A DNA stretch of 64,000 bases, taken from positions 257,811 through 321,810 of the forward strand of contig DS999405.1 in assembly GCA_000158155.1 (NCBI GenBank), written 5' to 3'. This document shows, one piece after another, positions 48,998-57,823 of the stretch (positions are counted from its first letter, which is position 1; every line of letters begins with the position of its first letter). Source of the stretch: a gamma proteobacterium NOR5-3 (GTDB lineage: Bacteria; Pseudomonadota; Gammaproteobacteria; Pseudomonadales; Halieaceae). Position numbers and translations under genes: made by a program. A model generated the notes under the pieces. That model saw only the letters and a program-made list of their open reading frames with translations, was not told where the DNA came from and ran no database searches.

Positions 48998-50113
48998 ATG
49001 GCGACTACCCAAACCTCGCAATTTATGACCTTGCTCCAGCGGGAGTTTCGCGAATACAAGACGTCGCTTTTCTGGACGCCGGTTATCACAGCCATCGTGC
49101 TAGGTGTTTTGATGCTCGGAAGTGTAGTGCTGGCGAACCGTATCAGCGTGGTGGGAGATACGGTTCTTGAAGCGCTGATGCGTAAGGGCAATGACAACGT
49201 GAACATCACCATCTCCATTGGGGAAGATGGAGAGGAGGAGGTCACTGTCGTGGAGACGTCGGACTCCCTGGACATACCTCCGCCGCTAGATCAGGCGGCA
49301 GCGCCCGGCTACGAGGTGTATGTAGAAGATGGGGATGTGGATGAGCGGTGGAACTTCTCCCGGGAGTGGAACTTTACTCCCGGCACGGACCAGCCCTCTG
49401 CAGGCGATGAGAGCGACGATCCGCTCGATGAGATGAGCGGGCGTGAACTCAATGTGATGCTCAGTATCGTGCATGGGATTTTGTTGCTCATCCTCTTGCT
49501 CACCACTACGAACTACCTGTTGAGCTCACTTTATGACGACCGTAAGGATCGCAGCGTGCTGTTCTGGCGTTCTATGCCGGTTACCGAGTGGCAGGTTGTG
49601 CTGTCAAAGTTTGTGGTTGGGTTGATCGTTGCGCCTCTCCTGTACATAGCCATCAGCCTGCTACTACAGCTGGCCTATGTACTGCTGATGATCCTGCTGG
49701 TTTGGCGCATGGACCAGGATCCCTTTGAGGTGGTGGTGGGCAATATTGATTTTATCGCCCTCATGCTTGATCCCATCAGTGGTTGGGTCATGACCGCTCT
49801 ATTGATCGCGCCGGTGTACGCCTGGTTGCTCTGCGCATCAGCGCTGGCCCGGCGCTCGCCATTCCTCATGGCTATTACGCCGGTGATCGGTCTGGTGATT
49901 GCCGAGGGGATCTTCTTTGGCACGGAAATCGTGGGTAATGCGGTGAGTCGGCATTTTCCCCATGTCTCTGACAGCTCTGCGGTAGGGTTTTATCTCTTTG
50001 GTCCCGATTGGATGGCGCTGGACCTGCTGAGCGTTGCAGCGGGGCTGGTGTTTACGGGTATCGCGCTGGCAGCGGCGGTGTGGCTCAGGGCGCACCGCTG
50101 GGAGCTCAACTGA
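48998..50113 (+). CDS. ABC transporter permease
   Basis: 371 aa. TM1 at about 25-45, a charged extracytoplasmic loop of about 110 residues (rich in Asp and Glu), and then five more TM helices, the ABC-2 type layout. SSLYDDRKDRSVLFWRSMPVTEWQVVLSK is a motif of this permease family. It begins 4 bp after the ATPase gene, and probably forms the membrane half of one exporter. Confidence 0.88.
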   Translation: MATTQTSQFMTLLQREFREYKTSLFWTPVITAIVLGVLMLGSVVLANRISVVGDTVLEALMRKGNDNVNITISIGEDGEEEVTVVETSDSLDIPPPLDQAAAPGYEVYVEDGDVDERWNFSREWNFTPGTDQPSAGDESDDPLDEMSGRELNVMLSIVHGILLLILLLTTTNYLLSSLYDDRKDRSVLFWRSMPVTEWQVVLSKFVVGLIVAPLLYIAISLLLQLAYVLLMILLVWRMDQDPFEVVVGNIDFIALMLDPISGWVMTALLIAPVYAWLLCASALARRSPFLMAITPVIGLVIAEGIFFGTEIVGNAVSRHFPHVSDSSAVGFYLFGPDWMALDLLSVAAGLVFTGIALAAAVWLRAHRWELN

Positions 50114-50268
50114 CGGTTAAATGGCCGCTACCTTCTAATTCACGAGATGAATATCACAAATAGAAAACATCGATTAGCTTGATAGTGGTCCGATGGCCTA
50201 GACTCCCCTCCGTCGTTGATGCCGCGCTTGCGGCTGAACTTTTGAACTTCATACAAGGGATGGGACTC

Positions 50269-51861
50269 ATGACCTACCAACAGGAAATCCAGGCCGCGGC
50301 CGACGTTGTTTCTGCCAACGGGGACAGCTGGAAAGACATCAACCCGGAGCATGCGGCGCGTATGCGTCTGCAGAACCGTTTTCAGACCGGACTTGATATC
50401 GCTCGTTATACGGCTGCAATCATGCGCAAGGACATGGCTGAATATGACGCCGACACTGCGCAGTACACGCAGTCCCTGGGCTGCTGGCACGGCTTTATCG
50501 GCCAACAGAAGCTCATCGCTATCAAGAAGCACTTTGGCGATACCAACAAGCGTTATCTCTATTTGTCGGGTTGGATGATCGCAGCCCTGCGTAGTGAATT
50601 CGGTCCCTTGCCTGATCAGTCCATGCACGAGAAGACGTCCGTGTCGGGATTGATTGAAGAGCTGTACACCTTCTTGCGTCAGGCAGATGCCCGCGAGTTG
50701 GGTGGCATTTTCCGAGAGCTCGATGCAGCCCGCAAAGCCGGTGACGAAGTGGCCGCCAAGGCCATTGAGCAAAAGGTCGATAACTATCAGACCCACGTTG
50801 TCCCCATTATTGCCGACATCGATGCCGGTTTTGGTAACGCAGAAGCGACTTACCTGCTGGCCAAGAAAATGATTGAGGCGGGCGCCTGTGCTATCCAGAT
50901 CGAGAATCAGGTATCTGACGAGAAGCAGTGTGGTCACCAGGACGGCAAAGTCACCGTGCCTCACGAGGACTTCCTCGCTAAGACCCGTGCAGTGCGTTAC
51001 GCGTTCCTTGAGCTGGGTGTAAACGATGGCATCATCGTTGCCCGTACCGACTCACTGGGCGCTGGCCTGACCAAGCAGATCGCCGTGACTCACACGCCGG
51101 GCGACCTGGGTGATCAATACAACAGCTTCCTTGACTGCGACGAAATCGAGCCCTCAGAGCTTTCCAGTGGCGATGTCGTGATTAATCGCGAAGGCAAGCT
51201 TCTGCGTCCCAAGCGTTTGCCGTCTAACCTGTACCAGTTCCGTAAGGATACCGGCGTACAGCGAGTGGTGCTGGATTGCATCACGTCTTTGCAAAACGGC
51301 GCTGACCTTCTTTGGATTGAGACCGAAAAGCCGCATGTGGGCCAGATTGCCGAAATGGTTAACGAGATTCGTGAGACCGTGCCCAGCGCCAAGCTTGTGT
51401 ACAACAACTCACCGTCTTTCAACTGGACCCTGAACTTCCGACAGCAGGTGTTTGACGCCTGGAGCGAGGCGGGTACTGACGTATCGGCTTACGATCGCGA
51501 TAAGCTCATGGATGTCAGCTACGATGACACCGATCTTGCGAGCGAGGCCGACGAGCGCATCCGCACGTTCCAGGCAGATGCCGCGCGCGAAGCCGGTATC
51601 TTCCATCACCTGATCACACTGCCGACTTATCACACGGCTGCGTTGTCCACCGACAACCTTGCCAAAGAGTACTTTGGTGAAGCGGGTATGCTCGGTTATG
51701 TGAAAGGTGTTCAGCGTCAGGAAATTCGTCAGGGCATTGCCTGTGTGAAGCATCAGAACATGGCGGGATCAGACATGGGTGATGATCACAAGGAATATTT
51801 TGCCGGTGATGCAGCGCTCAAGGCTGCTGGTGAAGACAACACGATGAATCAGTTCGGCTAG
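50269..51861 (+). CDS. aceA: Isocitrate lyase (long, Pseudomonas type)
   Basis: 530 aa. Cleaves isocitrate to glyoxylate and succinate so that C2 compounds can feed biosynthesis. The catalytic loop is KQCGHQDGKVTV, and the metal/substrate region is IIADIDAGFGN. Length and insertions match the Pseudomonas/Marinobacter class, not the shorter E. coli AceA. ATG 50269 follows AAGGGA at 8 bp; the longer frame from 50179 has no such site. No malate synthase gene is adjacent. Confidence 0.95.
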   Translation: MTYQQEIQAAADVVSANGDSWKDINPEHAARMRLQNRFQTGLDIARYTAAIMRKDMAEYDADTAQYTQSLGCWHGFIGQQKLIAIKKHFGDTNKRYLYLSGWMIAALRSEFGPLPDQSMHEKTSVSGLIEELYTFLRQADARELGGIFRELDAARKAGDEVAAKAIEQKVDNYQTHVVPIIADIDAGFGNAEATYLLAKKMIEAGACAIQIENQVSDEKQCGHQDGKVTVPHEDFLAKTRAVRYAFLELGVNDGIIVARTDSLGAGLTKQIAVTHTPGDLGDQYNSFLDCDEIEPSELSSGDVVINREGKLLRPKRLPSNLYQFRKDTGVQRVVLDCITSLQNGADLLWIETEKPHVGQIAEMVNEIRETVPSAKLVYNNSPSFNWTLNFRQQVFDAWSEAGTDVSAYDRDKLMDVSYDDTDLASEADERIRTFQADAAREAGIFHHLITLPTYHTAALSTDNLAKEYFGEAGMLGYVKGVQRQEIRQGIACVKHQNMAGSDMGDDHKEYFAGDAALKAAGEDNTMNQFG

Positions 51862-51882
51862 GACTGACAGCTTCGTGCGGCT

Positions 51883-51913
51883 AAAGCCCGGCTAGTAATA
51901 GCCGGGCTTTTTT
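51883..51913 (+). terminator. Rho-independent terminator of isocitrate lyase
   Basis: Perfect 12-bp stem AAAGCCCGGCTA / TAGCCGGGCTTT with loop GTAA, followed by further T residues, 22 bp after the stop codon. Confidence 0.93.
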
Positions 51914-51918
51914 GTGGC

Positions 51919-52134
51919 TCATCGCGGGTTAGCGGGTTCTGCAACCTTATGCTGCTTCTTGGCGCTGGGACGTTTTCTCTGATGAACGCAGCACGTAAAG
52001 CGGGTAGCCGGCCAGACAGTCGGCAGTCCTTTGAGCTGCTCGCGCATCTCCAGAAAAGCCATCACACTGTTAGAAGCACTCGACGGACGCTCAAAGGACC
52101 ACCGCGTGCCTGGCCTGATCAGTGCGATGTCCAT
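51919..52134 (-). CDS. Doubtful small ORF
   Basis: 71 aa, no recognised family, signal or membrane segment, and no clear ribosome binding site before ATG 52134. Together with the next ORF it fills the 480 bp between the isocitrate lyase terminator and the membrane protein gene; nothing else is evident there. May be noncoding or part of a broken gene. Confidence 0.25.
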   Translation of the reverse strand: MDIALIRPGTRWSFERPSSASNSVMAFLEMREQLKGLPTVWPATRFTCCVHQRKRPSAKKQHKVAEPANPR

Positions 52135-52145
52135 GCGCTGTTTCG

Positions 52146-52358
52146 TCAGTAAGCTGTCCTGAAGACTCGTACTGGCTCGGCGCCGCTTTGCTCGAGCGGC
52201 CGTCGAGTGCGCTGTTTACTGCGCCGACGCCCATGGAGATACGCGAGCAGCTCGAGTAAAGCGGGGCCGCCCACCGTAGCGCCTTTTGAGTGGTACTCGT
52301 AAAAGCAGTATCCCGCGAGTACGCGATGAGCCTTTTTTGTGCCCTGGATTTTTAGCAA
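52146..52358 (-). CDS. Doubtful small ORF
   Basis: 70 aa from a TTG with no ribosome binding site, ending 12 bp before the start of the previous ORF in another frame. The two could be fragments of one frameshifted gene. No family recognised. Confidence 0.25.
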   Translation of the reverse strand: MLKIQGTKKAHRVLAGYCFYEYHSKGATVGGPALLELLAYLHGRRRSKQRTRRPLEQSGAEPVRVFRTAY

Positions 52359-52396
52359 GGATAAGGGGGCGGTAACGTTGGACTGCCTTTATGGCT

Positions 52397-53155
52397 TCAA
52401 TGTAGCGCCATCACTATGGGAGGCGCCTGCGCGGCTGCTGAGGCATTGAAGGCGAGATCGGCACCGGGTGCCGTCGGTGCAGTCCAGAAATAGACCAGCG
52501 CAGACAGGCCTAGCCAGGCCGTGAACATGAGTAAGTAAGGCCAGCGGTGTAGCCAGAGTCTGGCCGCCAGCAGCGTCGTAGCCGCAGTGCCAGCCAGAGC
52601 GATCAAGACCGACATTGCCGCAGCTGTGCCTGTTCCGGTGAGCGCCGTCTGGATTGCAATGCTGGCCCACTGTGCAGGCAGGAGCGCTAGAAACCAATCC
52701 GGCAGCGCGCCCGGAAAAACGGAGGCCAGGAGCAAAACAGATGCCTCGCCCGCGACCACAAATAAGGCCATCAACCAGCCCCGGTGAGACAAGGTTTTCG
52801 CAAACAGAGCCCCCCGCGCGGCGAAACTGCCGCTGGCGATGACCATGGCCAGCGCTGTTGAAGCAGGGTGCGACAGTGCGGGCATGCCCAGTGAATGTGC
52901 CAACACTATCAAGCACGCTGCATTGACCAAGGCCAGAACGACGCCGATCCAGAAGTGTCCAGCAGTCGCTGCTGAAATTATACCGACGCCCATGAGGCCT
53001 AAGGTGAAGATTGGACCGCTCGCTAAAGCCAGAGGTGTGGACGTTGCCAAAAGCACCAGCATAAACAAAACCGGGACTGCAACGCCGGCCAGCGCCGCGG
53101 TGCACCAGGCTGCTGCGGTCCAGGCAAGAGGTGGGGTAGACGTCAATAGTCTCAT
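52397..53155 (-). CDS. Polytopic membrane protein of unknown function
   Basis: 252 aa, Ala/Leu rich, with about eight hydrophobic helices and few charged residues. I do not recognise the family. ATG 53155 follows AGGA at 9 bp; the frame is open 23 codons further but that extension is polar. A 238-codon ORF in another reverse frame over the same bases is a shadow: it is Arg/Gly/Cys-rich and lacks a pattern. Confidence 0.65.
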   Translation of the reverse strand: MRLLTSTPPLAWTAAAWCTAALAGVAVPVLFMLVLLATSTPLALASGPIFTLGLMGVGIISAATAGHFWIGVVLALVNAACLIVLAHSLGMPALSHPASTALAMVIASGSFAARGALFAKTLSHRGWLMALFVVAGEASVLLLASVFPGALPDWFLALLPAQWASIAIQTALTGTGTAAAMSVLIALAGTAATTLLAARLWLHRWPYLLMFTAWLGLSALVYFWTAPTAPGADLAFNASAAAQAPPIVMALH

Positions 53156-53243
53156 GCTGAAGATCCTGACTGAAGCGCCTGATAATGTCGATCGCTTCTG
53201 CGCGCTATGTAAAGGGCCTGACACTCAAAGTAAAGGCAGGCAG

Positions 53244-54455
53244 CTAGGCCTTGACCCGAATACCCCCCAGAGGAAATCCGCGGGTTTCGTCACCTGCCTG
53301 TGGTTTATCGGGAATCAGGCCACAGATGATCAGAGACGCCAGAGCAATTCCCGATCCCACCAGAAAAACTGCGGTCGGCGATGTCAGCCATAGAACCCCG
53401 AGCAGCGCCGGTATGACCACCGCGGCGATGTGATTGATCGTGAAGCTGACACTCGATGTTGCCGCGATATCTTTCGGATCTGCGATTTTCTGGAAATAAG
53501 TATTGATGGCGATGGATAGCGCAAAAAACAGGTGATCGATGATGTAGAGTCCGGCGGCCATGGTCGGATTTTCAACAAATGCATAGCTGGTAAATACCAT
53601 CACAAGGCCAATGTACTCGATGCGAAGTGCCTTCCGCTCGCCCGCCTTGCCCACCCAGGCGCCGATGCGCGCAGCGAAAAACAGGTTGAAGACATAGTTT
53701 GCGAGATAAAGCAGGCTGATATCTGCCGCCGAGTAGCCGAATTTTTCCACCATCATGAATCCGGCGAACACCATAAAAATCTGCCGACGCGCTCCGCTGA
53801 GAAAAGTCAGTGCATAGTAAAGCCAGTAACGACGACGAATGATCAGCTTTTTGTGCTGCGTCACACCATCAGGGTAATGCGGGAACACTGCCCACAGGGT
53901 CAGGGTGATAAAAACCCCTACACCTCCTGCCAGCAGATACATGCCCTGGAATCCTACACCGAACCATTCCATCAGCAGCCAGATGCTGCTGTAGGCCAAT
54001 AACGCGCCCGCCGCTTTGACGGCCATTGCCCGGCCCATAAAGTGCGGCGCTTCTTTTTTGTCTATCCACTGCAAAGTGAGGGACTTATTGATGGTCTCGA
54101 AATAGTGGAACCCCAGTGACATGACCACCGTGGTGGCATACAGGCCATAGGTCGTCGGGAAGTAGGGAGTTAAAGCGACCCCCATGGACATGACAAGAAG
54201 CGACGCCAGCGCAAAGCGCTGTTCGCGGACAATTAAAAGCACGAAAACGGCGCTGAAGGCGAGAAAACCCGGTACCTCCCGCAGGCTTTGAAGTATGCCG
54301 ATCTCGGCTCCACTGAAGGCGGCGCGTTCAACGACGAAATTGTTCAGCAGAGCCTGCCAGACCGAGAAAGTCAGCGGCATAATGAAGGCAGCGGCGAGCA
54401 AAAAATTTTGCTGGGACAGGGCGGATGCCGAAGAACGTGAGGCAGCTTGTGACAC
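53244..54455 (-). CDS. Major facilitator superfamily transporter
   Basis: 403 aa with about 12 TM helices in two halves, the central loop near residue 200 (HKKLIIRRRY). Features such as WIDKKEAPHFMGRAMAVKAAGA between TM4 and TM5 resemble an MFS gate region, but no substrate can be read. The start is GTG 54455 with a weak site; Met26 would cut into TM1. It is divergent from cspA. Confidence 0.82.
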   Translation of the reverse strand: MSQAASRSSASALSQQNFLLAAAFIMPLTFSVWQALLNNFVVERAAFSGAEIGILQSLREVPGFLAFSAVFVLLIVREQRFALASLLVMSMGVALTPYFPTTYGLYATTVVMSLGFHYFETINKSLTLQWIDKKEAPHFMGRAMAVKAAGALLAYSSIWLLMEWFGVGFQGMYLLAGGVGVFITLTLWAVFPHYPDGVTQHKKLIIRRRYWLYYALTFLSGARRQIFMVFAGFMMVEKFGYSAADISLLYLANYVFNLFFAARIGAWVGKAGERKALRIEYIGLVMVFTSYAFVENPTMAAGLYIIDHLFFALSIAINTYFQKIADPKDIAATSSVSFTINHIAAVVIPALLGVLWLTSPTAVFLVGSGIALASLIICGLIPDKPQAGDETRGFPLGGIRVKA

Positions 54456-54609
54456 GGGGACAGTCCGCAGGAACGAAGAAGAGTCATTTTAAGGGAATGG
54501 GCGCGCGGGGCCTAATGCGGAGTCCGCAAACCTCGTCTGGGCCGGGCTCATCTGTCCGTGAGCATGACAGGGACACAATCCCGGACTCTTCTATGGCTTC
54601 AGTTTTTCG

Positions 54610-54638
54610 TTGACTTAAGAGTAGCCCGCCTGTACTGT
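54610..54638 (+). promoter_or_regulatory. Putative promoter of the cold-shock gene
   Basis: TTGACT (54610-54615), 17-bp spacer, TACTGT (54633-54638). Transcription from about 54645 would give a leader of about 155 bases, close to that of E. coli cspA. Confidence 0.55.
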
Positions 54639-54644
54639 CCGCTC

Positions 54645-54799
54645 AGCTAAAAGTAAGTCTCGTGTTTAAGCTCTTCATTACGTGTTCTCTAAGTAGTTCG
54701 TCGTCCTGTAAGTTCTAAATTTCAGTCTTTTTTGCGGCTATATTTGTAGATGCCTCATAAGAGGCAGCTTTTATTATTTTTTTACAGGAATATGACGTT
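54645..54799 (+). promoter_or_regulatory. Long 5' leader of the cold-shock gene
   Basis: AT-rich leader with a small perfect hairpin TGCCTC-ATAA-GAGGCA (54751-54766) followed by a U-rich run, then AGGAA 9 bases before the ATG. In E. coli such leaders refold on cooling and stabilise or expose the message; here the role is inferred. The hairpin plus U run could also act as a weak terminator. The rest of the 343-bp gap from 54456 shows nothing definite. Confidence 0.45.
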
Positions 54800-55009
54800 A
54801 TGTCCGAAACAGTTACCGGTACCGTGAAGTGGTTTAATGAGTCTAAGGGCTTCGGCTTTATCGAGCAGAAGAGCGGCCCAGATGTATTCGCACACTTCAG
54901 CGCGATCACTGGCTCTGGATTCAAGACTCTGGCCGAAGGTCAGGCAGTTGAGTTCACAATTACCCAGGGCCAGAAAGGTCCTCAAGCCGAGAACATCGTC
55001 GCCGTATAA
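54800..55009 (+). CDS. cspA: Cold-shock protein, CspA family
   Basis: 69 aa single cold-shock domain that binds single-stranded [22 protein letters not shown] contains RNP1 (KGFGFI) and DVFAHFSAI contains RNP2 (VFAHF). Monocistronic, with its own leader and terminator. Which Csp paralogue it is cannot be decided. Confidence 0.95.
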   Translation: MSETVTGTVKWFNESKGFGFIEQKSGPDVFAHFSAITGSGFKTLAEGQAVEFTITQGQKGPQAENIVAV

Positions 55010-55026
55010 AGCGCAGAGTTTTCGCT

Positions 55027-55059
55027 AAAAGGCAGGCCAGCAATGGCTTGCCTTTTTTT
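55027..55059 (+). terminator. Rho-independent terminator of the cold-shock gene
   Basis: Stem AAAAGGCAGGCC / GGCTTGCCTTTT (one G-U/G-T mispair) around AGCAAT, followed by a run of seven T residues, 17 bp after the stop. Confidence 0.9.
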
Positions 55060-55111
55060 GTGTCTGCGAGAAAATTTGAACCAAAGTGCTAAGCCTTTGT
55101 GGGAGTAAGCC

Positions 55112-55636
55112 ATGCGTTGGGATGACATCGATCTACAGGTCTGCTCCGTAGCAAGAGCGCTATCCGTGGTCGGGGAGCGTTGGACGCTGCTTATTTTGCG
55201 TGACGCGTTTTTTGGCACGCGGCGTTTCGATCAGTTTCAGTCGAATCTGGGTATAACGCGTCATCGTTTATCCGAGCGTCTGAACAAGCTTGTGGAGCAG
55301 GGCGTGTTGACGCGCGTGCAGTACAGCGAAAAGCCGCCGCGCCACGAGTACCGGCTTACCCGCAAGGGTTTGGGTTTGTACCCCGTGCTCATGATGTTGG
55401 GGCGCTGGGGTGATGAGTGGATGGATCGCGGCGACGGTGCCCCGGTGGAGTATTTTCATCAACGCTGCGGGAAAAAGACGTTGCCGGTCATGACCTGCAG
55501 CGAGTGCCATGAAGACCTGAGGCCTCAACATGTCACGCCCATGGTGGGACCTGCGCTTGCGACACATGTAAAAGGGGTGCGCGTTGGTGAGACCTCACTG
55601 CCGGCGTTTCCGCACCTGGAGCGTCAATCCGATTAG
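55112..55636 (+). CDS. HxlR-family transcriptional regulator
   Basis: 174 aa. Winged helix of the HxlR type: CSVARALSVVGERWTLLILRDAFFGTRRFDQFQSNLGITRHRLSERLNKLVEQGVL and EYRLTRKGLGLYPVLMMLGRWGDEW. A C-terminal extension has Cys residues spaced like a small zinc or redox site (RCGKKTLPVMTCSECHEDL). It may control the aldolase-like gene 68 bp downstream, which runs the same way. Confidence 0.9.
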   Translation: MRWDDIDLQVCSVARALSVVGERWTLLILRDAFFGTRRFDQFQSNLGITRHRLSERLNKLVEQGVLTRVQYSEKPPRHEYRLTRKGLGLYPVLMMLGRWGDEWMDRGDGAPVEYFHQRCGKKTLPVMTCSECHEDLRPQHVTPMVGPALATHVKGVRVGETSLPAFPHLERQSD

Positions 55637-55704
55637 AGAAATTTGCGCGCTCATGCGCTAGCATTGAGTACAGAACTACCTCTTAACATTGATGGAGAAT
55701 AACA

Positions 55705-56496
55705 ATGGGTGAAGCAGCCGCAGATCTGGTGATGAACCAGGGCGACACAGTCACAATGAATACCGTATTAGAGGACGTTGCTGCCGAGCGTTTAAAGCGC
55801 AAGCAACGACTGGCTGCGTCGTTGCGTATTTTCGGCAAGTTTGGTTTTGACGAGGGTGTCGCGGGCCACATCACCGTTCGTGACCCGGAGCATGCGGACC
55901 ACTTTTGGGTGAACCCCATGGGTCGCTCCTTTAAACAAATGCGTGTCAGCGATCTTCTGAAGGTCGACCACGCAGGCAACGTTGTGGAGGGCGAGGGCCT
56001 GTTAAACGGTGCGGCGTTTGCCATTCATTCGCGTATTCATATGAATCATCCTGAAATTACGGCTGCAGCGCATTCGCATTCAGTTTACGGTAAGTCCTGG
56101 TCAAGCCTTGGCCGCAAGCTGGACCCTCTGACTCAGGACTCCTGTGCTTTTTACGATAGCCATGCCGTGTTCGAAGACTTTACCGGCGTCGTATTGGATG
56201 TCTCTGAAGGTGATCGTATTGCAAAGGCGCTGGGCGATAACAAGGCTGTTATCTTGCAAAACCATGGCCTGCTGACCGTCGGTGAAAGTGTCGATGAGGC
56301 GTGCTGGTGGTTTGTTACTATGGAGCGCAGCTGCCAGGCGCAGCTTATGGCAGAGGCGGCAGGCACTCCCAAGCCGATTCCCCACGAGGTGGCGGCGAGT
56401 ACGGCAGAGCAGGTAGGTTCGCATCTGGCCGGCTGGTTTAGTTTTCAGCCGCTTTACGATGTGATCGTAGCGGAGCAGCCGGACTTACTCGACTAG
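55705..56496 (+). CDS. Class II aldolase/adducin family protein
   Basis: 263 aa. Metal ligands in AAAHSHSVYGKSW and the later histidine in LQNHGLLTVG, with an N-terminal EGVAGHITVRDPE-like segment (EGVAGHITV), the family's entry motif. Members include fuculose-phosphate and ribulose-phosphate enzymes, but this one belongs to a broad subgroup often annotated only as class II aldolase. GGAGAAT precedes the ATG. Confidence 0.85.
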   Translation: MGEAAADLVMNQGDTVTMNTVLEDVAAERLKRKQRLAASLRIFGKFGFDEGVAGHITVRDPEHADHFWVNPMGRSFKQMRVSDLLKVDHAGNVVEGEGLLNGAAFAIHSRIHMNHPEITAAAHSHSVYGKSWSSLGRKLDPLTQDSCAFYDSHAVFEDFTGVVLDVSEGDRIAKALGDNKAVILQNHGLLTVGESVDEACWWFVTMERSCQAQLMAEAAGTPKPIPHEVAASTAEQVGSHLAGWFSFQPLYDVIVAEQPDLLD

Positions 56497-56534
56497 AACA
56501 GGTCTGTATCCACTGACCGCGATAGATACCGAAG

Positions 56535-56556
56535 CCCGGCCTTGTGCCGGGTTTTT
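56535..56556 (+). terminator. Rho-independent terminator of the aldolase-like gene
   Basis: CCCGGC-CTTGT-GCCGGG followed by TTTTT, about 40 bp after the stop. Confidence 0.85.
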
Positions 56557-56626
56557 CATTTCGGGCGTGGCGTAAAATTCTTTTGCGCTCGCGTACACTA
56601 GGTTATTTGTAAACAGGAATCTCATT

Positions 56627-57823
56627 TTGGCGCTTTCAGATATCGGGCTTGTCCCGCGCATTGTGATAGGGGTTGTCGCTGGCGCTGTCCTGGGCATGTT
56701 TTGGCCGGGCCTCGCTGTAGATCTCGGTCTGCTGGGCCAGTTGTTTGTCGCTATGCTCAAGGCCGTCGCGCCGCTCCTTGTGATGCTACTGGTGATGTCG
56801 GCTATTGCGAATCGCCATGAAAAATCGGCTGATTCGCGGCGAATTTTGATTACGCTCGTACTCTATTTTGTCGGGACCATGACCGCGGCGCTGGTGGCTT
56901 TGCTGCTCTCTACCGCATTTCCACAGACCTTGGCCCTTACGGGGGCGGCAGATGGTGCACCGCCGGAAGCGGTAGGCAATGTGCTGCGGGATGTGCTGTT
57001 TAAATTGGTCGACAATCCCATTAACGCGCTCCTGACCGGTAATTTTCTGGGCTGTCTGAGCTGGGCGATTTTGCTCGGACTGAGTTTTCGCCGGGCCTCA
57101 GAAGCGTTTCGTCAGAATCTGCAGACGCTGGCCGATGGCGTGGCGGATATAGTGCGCTATGTGATTGCCCTGGCACCTGTCGGTATCTTCGGCCTGGTCT
57201 GCGTGACGGTTGCCACCACCGGTGTCGAAGTGCTGGCAGACTACGCGAGCGTCGCGGGTTTACTGGTGGCAGCGATGTTGATTGTGGCACTGTTTGTTAA
57301 TCCGCTGTATGTCTGGCTGTTGACCCGCAGGAACCCCTATCCCGTGGTTTTTCGCTGTCTCGAAGAGTCGGGCGTCACCGCGTTCTTCACCCGCAGCTCT
57401 GCGGCAAATATTCCCGTGAATCTCGCATTGGCCAAGCGCCTGGGAATTAGCGAAGAGCTTTACTCTGTCACGATTCCCGTGGGTGCAACGGTGAATATGG
57501 CGGGTGCGGCGATCACTATTACAACGCTATCGGTGGCCGCCGCACATACCCTGGGTGTTGAAGTGTCATTTGCGCAGGCCTTGATGCTTTGTATCGTTGC
57601 CTCCTTGGCGGCCTGCGGCGCATCGGGAGTGCCTTCCGGGAGTTTACTGTTGATTCCGCTGGCCTGCGGTCTGTTCGGTATCCCGGTAGATATTGCCATG
57701 CAGGTGGTGGCCGTCGGGTTCATTATCAGCGTCATTCAGGATTCCGCCGAGACGGCGCTGAATTCCAGCACGGATGTGGTTTACACCTATGCCGCTGAGC
57801 ATGCACGCATCAGCGAGCGCTGA
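56627..57823 (+). CDS. sstT: Serine/threonine:Na+ symporter, SstT type
   Basis: 398 aa, dicarboxylate/amino acid:cation symporter family. About eight TM helices and two re-entrant loops: FFTRSSAANIPVNLALAKRLG, then PVGATVNMAGAAITITTLSVAAA and a C-terminal SVIQDSAETALNSSTDVVYT, all like SstT. TTG 56627 follows AGGAA at 8 bp. Its stop abuts the stop of the convergent btuF with no base between (TGATCA). Confidence 0.9.
   Translation: MALSDIGLVPRIVIGVVAGAVLGMFWPGLAVDLGLLGQLFVAMLKAVAPLLVMLLVMSAIANRHEKSADSRRILITLVLYFVGTMTAALVALLLSTAFPQTLALTGAADGAPPEAVGNVLRDVLFKLVDNPINALLTGNFLGCLSWAILLGLSFRRASEAFRQNLQTLADGVADIVRYVIALAPVGIFGLVCVTVATTGVEVLADYASVAGLLVAAMLIVALFVNPLYVWLLTRRNPYPVVFRCLEESGVTAFFTRSSAANIPVNLALAKRLGISEELYSVTIPVGATVNMAGAAITITTLSVAAAHTLGVEVSFAQALMLCIVASLAACGASGVPSGSLLLIPLACGLFGIPVDIAMQVVAVGFIISVIQDSAETALNSSTDVVYTYAAEHARISER

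Noticed and set aside
52389-53105. 238-codon open frame in another reverse frame over the membrane protein gene
   Set aside because: Rich in Gly, Arg and Cys with no hydrophobic pattern; the overlapping frame has eight clear membrane helices and a ribosome binding site.
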